Part shown: positions 60,621 through 64,000 of the stretch, in pieces | How positions within the stretch are numbered: position 1 is the first letter of the stretch | Layout: every line of letters starts with the position of its first letter | Origin: Massilia sp. H-1 | GTDB taxonomy: Bacteria > Pseudomonadota > Gammaproteobacteria > Burkholderiales > Burkholderiaceae_D | DNA: 64,000 bases | Reading direction: 5' to 3' | NCBI GenBank assembly: GCA_024703915.1 | Contig: CP087969.1 | Location: forward strand, 3,162,001 to 3,226,000 | Notes under the pieces: model-generated | Database searches by the model: none | Seen by the model: only the letters and a program-made list of their open reading frames with translations | Told to the model about the DNA's origin: nothing | Translations under genes and position numbers: made by a program

Positions 60621-61790
60621 GATGTGGTCCAGCGCTTCCGGGCCGAACATCTCGCGGTGAAGGCGGGTGGGCCAAGCACGCTTACGCTGCCGATCAGTGC
60701 CAGCCATTGCGACTGCATGAAGCCGAGCGGGCCGCACAGGTAGACGTCGGTCTCGGTGCGCGGCCAGGACGGCAGCGCCACCAGTTCCATGCAGTAGGCC
60801 AGCGCGCCGCTGCCCGCCGCACCCTGTTCATAGAAGGTCACCACCTGCAGATTGGGCATCGCGGCACGCGCCGCGGCCAGGTCGGCCTGGTGCGCGTGGT
60901 GCTGCGCGTCGCGCGCGGCATGGGCGAAGATCACGTAGCGGGCCGGGTTGACGCGGGCGATGCGGTTCAGGGCCGCGATCATCGGCGTGATGCCCACCCC
61001 GGCCGAGAGCAGCACCACCGGCTCGTTCGATTCGGTGTCGGGCAGGAAGTCGCCGAACGGCGGCGAGACCTGCAGTTCCCCGCCCACCGCCACGTGCGCG
61101 TGGATCCACTGCGACACGGCGCCGTCGCGCTTGACGGAAATGCGCAGGTCGCGGCCATTCGGCGCATCCGACAGGCTGTACTGGCGGATCTGGCTGCGCC
61201 CGTCGCCGAACTGCACGCTCACGCTCATGTACTGGCTAGGCCTTGAACGCGGGCAGGGGCTGGCCGTCGGCGGGGACGAGGCGGATCGCCAGCACGTCCT
61301 CGCCCTGCGGCGTCACCTCGGTCACGCGCATGGTGCGGGTCTGGCCGGGCGCGATGGCGGCATCGGCGTACATCGCCTTTTCGGCATTGATGAAGATGTT
61401 GGCCAGCGCGTTGTACGCTTCGTCCCAGGCGGCCAGCAGGGGCGGGGTGGCGGCCTCGCCCAGGGTGTGCGCGATCGCGCCCAGCAGATGGCGGCCGACG
61501 ATCGGATAGTGCTCGGCGCGCACGCCCACCGAGACGTGCTTGTGCACGATGCGATTGACGACCGGTCCCAGCGCGTCGGGATTGCCGATGTTGGCGGCGT
61601 AGGCGAACACGGCCGAGGCCAGCGATTGCTGCTGGGCGCCGTTGGCCTGGTTGCCCATGTTGAACAGGTTGGTCAGCTGGGGCAGTTCGGCGAACAGGTT
61701 CTTGTAGAACGTGGTGGTGATGGCCAGGCCGTGCGCGCGCAGGACGGGCACGCTGGCATCGATGTAGGGGCGGGCGGCAGCAGAGATCAT
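60615..61790 (-). CDS. hmp: Flavohemoprotein, nitric oxide dioxygenase
   Basis: About 393 residues. Converts nitric oxide to nitrate with oxygen and NAD(P)H. The globin domain has MISAAARPYIDASVPVLRAHG, TTTFYKNLFAELPQLTNLFN, IVHKHVSVGVRAEHYPIVGRHLL (proximal His) and EAYNALANIFINAE. The reductase part has SQIRQYSLSDAP (FAD), VSPPFGDF, LLSAGVGITPMIAALN, VIFAHAARD and VYLCGPLGFMQSQW (NAD), ending FGPEALDHIL. Start 61790 is set by AAGGAAGCC before ATG. Lesions at 61236 (restores KAGQYMSV) and near 60670. An NsrR box lies ten bases upstream, and nsrR is the next gene. Confidence 0.95.
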
Positions 61791-61799
61791 GGCTTCCTT

Positions 61800-61822
61800 A
61801 AGTTGCATAAAAAATGCATATT
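61800..61822. promoter_or_regulatory. NsrR box upstream of hmp
   Basis: A 23-base dyad, AAGTTGCAT, five A, ATGCATATT, close to the proteobacterial NsrR consensus built on two ATGCAT half-sites 11 bases apart. It lies just before the hmp ribosome site, where bound NsrR would block transcription until nitric oxide destroys its cluster. Confidence 0.8.
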
Positions 61823-61852
61823 TAACGTCAAAAAAAGGGCGTACGGCAGGGC

Positions 61853-62305
61853 TCAGCCTTGAGCGTCCACGTACATCCGGTGCATGCGCACGATTTGCTC
61901 GCCCGTGGCGCCGCATGGTAATGGCGGTCAGGGTGTAGCCATCCATGGCATCGTAAAACGCGGTTTTCCCGCTTCCAGGGCGCCGCGCAAAACGCAGTTG
62001 CCGCGCAAATTGCAGGCCGTGCCTTCGCAGTCGACCAGCTCGGCGTCGCCTTCCAGTTCGCGCAGTACCACCCCGATCCGCAAGGTATCGGGATCGGCCG
62101 CCAGCCGCAGGCCGCCGTTGCGCCCGCGCGTGGCGCTGACCCAGCCAGCGCGCGCCAGCTGGCCGACCACCTTGACCAGGTGATTGACCGGCAGCTCGAA
62201 CTGGGCCGCGATCTCGGCCACCGTGACCGGGGCGCGTCGTTCGCCGCTGCGTGCCAGGTAAATCAGCACGCGCAAGCCAATGTCGGAAAATCGCGTCAGT
62301 CGCAT
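61853..62305 (-). CDS. nsrR: NsrR, Rrf2-family nitric-oxide-sensing repressor
   Basis: About 150 residues. Winged helix MRLTRFSDIGLRVLIYLARS, VTVAEIAAQFELPVNHLVKVV and LARAGWVSATRGRNGGLRLA, then the [2Fe-2S] cysteines in CEGTACNLRGNC (C-x4-C-x5-C, the NsrR spacing), and AFYDAMDGYTLTAIT. Breaks at about 61970 and 61915; after repair the tail reads GEQIVRMHRMYVDAQG and stops at 61853. The cluster is the nitric-oxide target. hmp is immediately downstream on the same strand, each with its own box, so this is an autoregulated repressor and target pair. Confidence 0.93.
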
Positions 62306-62337
62306 GGTCGGGATCCGGGAAAAACACGATTCTACCA

Positions 62338-62360
62338 AAGATGCATTAAGCATGCATGTT
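62338..62360. promoter_or_regulatory. NsrR box upstream of nsrR
   Basis: A 23-base dyad with AAGATGCAT, five bases, ATGCATGTT, inside a longer palindrome bounded by CTACCAAA and TTTTGGTAG. It lies 33 bases before the nsrR start and supports autoregulation. The ATTAAGC inside it is part of the dyad and is not counted as a GCCGGC lesion. Confidence 0.8.
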
Positions 62361-62437
62361 TTGGTAGAAATTTCCTTTTGATATTAAAACAACAAAGACG
62401 GGCAATGATTAGCTTTTGAATAATATGTGCATGTAGA

Positions 62438-63373
62438 ATGCTTTTTTCTCTCAATTATCACGGTGCCGTTTTGAAGAACCTCGTCCTGTCCCTGCTGCTG
62501 GCGCTGGCCGCCCTGAACCCTGCGCAGGCCGATGCGCCTGCCGCAGCCACCAATGGGCTCGAGTTCGAGGCGGCGCTCACCTTCCAGACGGGGAAGATCG
62601 CGCTGCCGGGCGGCATCGCCACGCTCGACTTGCCAGCCTCGTTCCGCTACCTGGGCCCGGCCGACGCCGATGCCTTGCTGTCCAAAGGCTGGGGCAATCC
62701 GCCCGGCGCCAAGACACTCGGCATGATCGTCCCGGCTTAAGCATCAGCGTCCTGAACGCGGCCAGCTGGGGCGTGGTGGTCACCTACGACGAAGACGGCC
62801 ACGTGGCCGACGATGAGGCCGACAGCATCAAGTACGACGAGCTGCTCAAGAATATCCAGCAGGAATTGGTCGACGCCAATCCCGAGCGCAAGAAGCAAGG
62901 CTATGCCGCCATGACGCTGGTGAACTGGGCCGAAGCGCCGCGCTACAGACAAGACCAGCCACAAGCTGTACTGGGCGCAGGAATTGCATACCGAGGACTC
63001 GGCCACCAACACGCTCAATTACAACATCCGCGTGCTGGGCCGCAAGGGCGTGCTGGTGCTCAATGCCGTGGCCAGCATGGAACAGCTGGCCGCGATCCGC
63101 GAAGAAATGAAACTGGTCACCGCCGTCAGCGAATTTACGCCCGGTAACCGCTACAACGACTTCAACAGCAGCACCGACAAGGTCGCCGAATACAGCCTGG
63201 CGGCGCTGGTCGCGGGCGGCGTGGCGTCCAAGCTGGGGCTGTTCGGCAAGTTGCTGGCCTTGCTGCTGGCGTTCAAGAAGCTCATTTTCATCGGTATCAT
63301 GGCAGTGGCTTACACCGCCATTTACCGCTTCTTTGCGGGCAGGTCCGGGTCAAAAGTCAACCTCGACAAATAA
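62438..63373 (+). CDS. DUF2167 family membrane protein
   Basis: About 310 residues. Signal peptide MLFSLNYHGAVLKNLVLSLL to AQADA; a TTG at 62471 is an alternative start. The extracytoplasmic domain has GKIALPGGIATLDLPASFRYL, GWGNPPGAKTLGMIVPAGISV (restored at 62737), WGVVVTYDEDGHVADDEADS, DYDELLKNIQ-like and WAEAPRYDKTSHKLYWAQEL. A C-terminal membrane segment (LLALLLAFKKLIFIGIMAVAYTAIYRFFAG) follows. This matches DUF2167 (YafZ-like) in length and pattern. Other break near 62947. Function unknown; adjacent to but divergent from nsrR. Confidence 0.85.
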
Positions 63374-63479
63374 GCCGTTGCGCCCCGGTGCTGCTGGGCA
63401 AAAGATGTGTATAAGTAAATGGCATTAGCCCCTATAATCCCTGCTGCCATTCAATTCAGCAAGAGATAAGGGACGATCC

Positions 63480-64000
63480 GTGAACCAGACACTTGGCCAA
63501 AAACTGCTCCGCACCAAAACCATAAAGCAAGCATCACGACGCCGGACAAGGCGGTGGCCTTGCCCGCACCATGGGCCTGTTTCCCCTGACCATGATCGGT
63601 GTCGGCGCCACGATCGGCACCGGCATTTTCTTCACGATGGTCGAGGCGGTGCCTAAAGCGGGCCCGGCGGTGATCCTGTCCTTCCTGATCGCCGCGCTGA
63701 CCATCCTACCTGACCGCGCTGTGCTACGCCGAACTGTCGTTCCGCATTCCCGCCTCCGGCTCGTCCTACTCGTTCGCCTACGCCACGCTGGGCAGAATTC
63801 GCCGCCTTCATCATGGCCGCCTGCCTGCTGCTCGAATACGGCCTGGCCGCCAGCGACGACCGCGATCGGCTGGTCCGATTACCTGAACAATTTCCTGAAC
63901 AATGCCTTCCACTGGCAGATACCCGAAACGCTGAGAACGCCGTTTGTGGTCTCCGGCAAGAGCGGCGTGGAATTCAATCCCGGCCACTTCAATCTGCCGC
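63480..64000 (+). CDS. APC-family amino-acid permease (partial, cut by window end)
   Basis: N-terminal 175 or so residues of a twelve-helix amino-acid permease. GTG start at 63480 after AAGGGACG gives VNQTLGQKLLRTKTI. Then comes the family signature GLFPLTMIGVGATIGTGIFFTM (substrate-binding GxGxGI loop), KAGPAVILSFLIAALT, CYAELSFRIPASGSSYSYAYATLGE and FIMAACLLLEYGLAASA, typical of the cationic amino-acid transporter (YfnA/CAT) branch. Breaks near 63530, 63706, 63795 and 63858. It lies 4 kb from the arginine operon; a link is possible but unsupported. Confidence 0.88.

Overview
This is a GC-rich (about 65 percent) chromosomal segment of a betaproteobacterium. The protein flavour, the queA-tgt-yajC-secDF cluster and the arginine succinyltransferase operon with two AruF/AruG-type subunits suggest an Oxalobacteraceae member (Massilia/Duganella/Telluria type). 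The lineage is an inference, because no rRNA lies in the window. I saw no rRNA, tRNA, CRISPR array, phage or complete insertion sequence.

The dominant oddity is technical. Roughly eighty places, most of them inside conserved genes, carry a one- or two-base insertion reading GCTTAAGC, GCTTAGC, GCTAAGC, GCCTAAGC or a close variant. Restoring GCCGGC at these places returns both the reading frame and the family consensus, for example MAGYW in the acyl-CoA ligases and SAGQRC in AstD. I therefore annotate these genes as intact with consensus-sequence errors, not as pseudogenes. The likely cause is long-read base calling over a modified GCCGGC motif. A minority of frame breaks sit at other GC-rich words.

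Layout. 1-3.1 kb: tandem secreted M28 peptidases on the minus strand. 3.2-11.6 kb: a phytase-like esterase, a PagL-type lipid A deacylase, a 3-hydroxyisobutyrate-dehydrogenase-like enzyme, an unknown DUF protein, an M20 amidohydrolase, a stand-alone molybdopterin oxidoreductase and a lipoprotein aminopeptidase. 11.7-15.2 kb: tandem fadD. 15.2-24.1 kb: a PhoD phosphatase, an acyl-CoA thioesterase, an Atm1-type ABC exporter and a DUF3999/DUF2339 membrane pair. 24.2-31.1 kb: a diguanylate cyclase, periplasmic asparaginase, an amidohydrolase, a dicarboxylate/amino-acid symporter and an orphan polar-amino-acid ABC ATPase. 31.2-36.2 kb: pyrC, DUF3025, a Gfo/Idh/MocA oxidoreductase and recG. 36.3-42 kb: queA-tgt-yajC-secD-secF, ending at a clear terminator. 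42-46.3 kb: a WYL regulator, GST, HDOD protein, MarR regulator and DMT exporter. 46.3-59.7 kb: an ArgR-like AraC regulator followed by the arginine catabolic operon astC-aruF-aruG-astD-astB-gdhB-astE. 59.8-64 kb: a GIN-domain lipoprotein, hmp and nsrR with two NsrR boxes, a DUF2167 protein and an amino-acid permease cut by the window end.

How the genes work together. The arginine block is a full pathway: arginine is succinylated (AruFG), hydrolysed (AstB), transaminated (AstC), oxidised (AstD) and desuccinylated (AstE) to glutamate and succinate. The NAD-glutamate dehydrogenase inside the operon feeds glutamate carbon to 2-oxoglutarate. An ArgR-like regulator lies upstream, and a matching half-site precedes astC. 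The hmp/nsrR pair is a self-contained nitric-oxide detoxification module.
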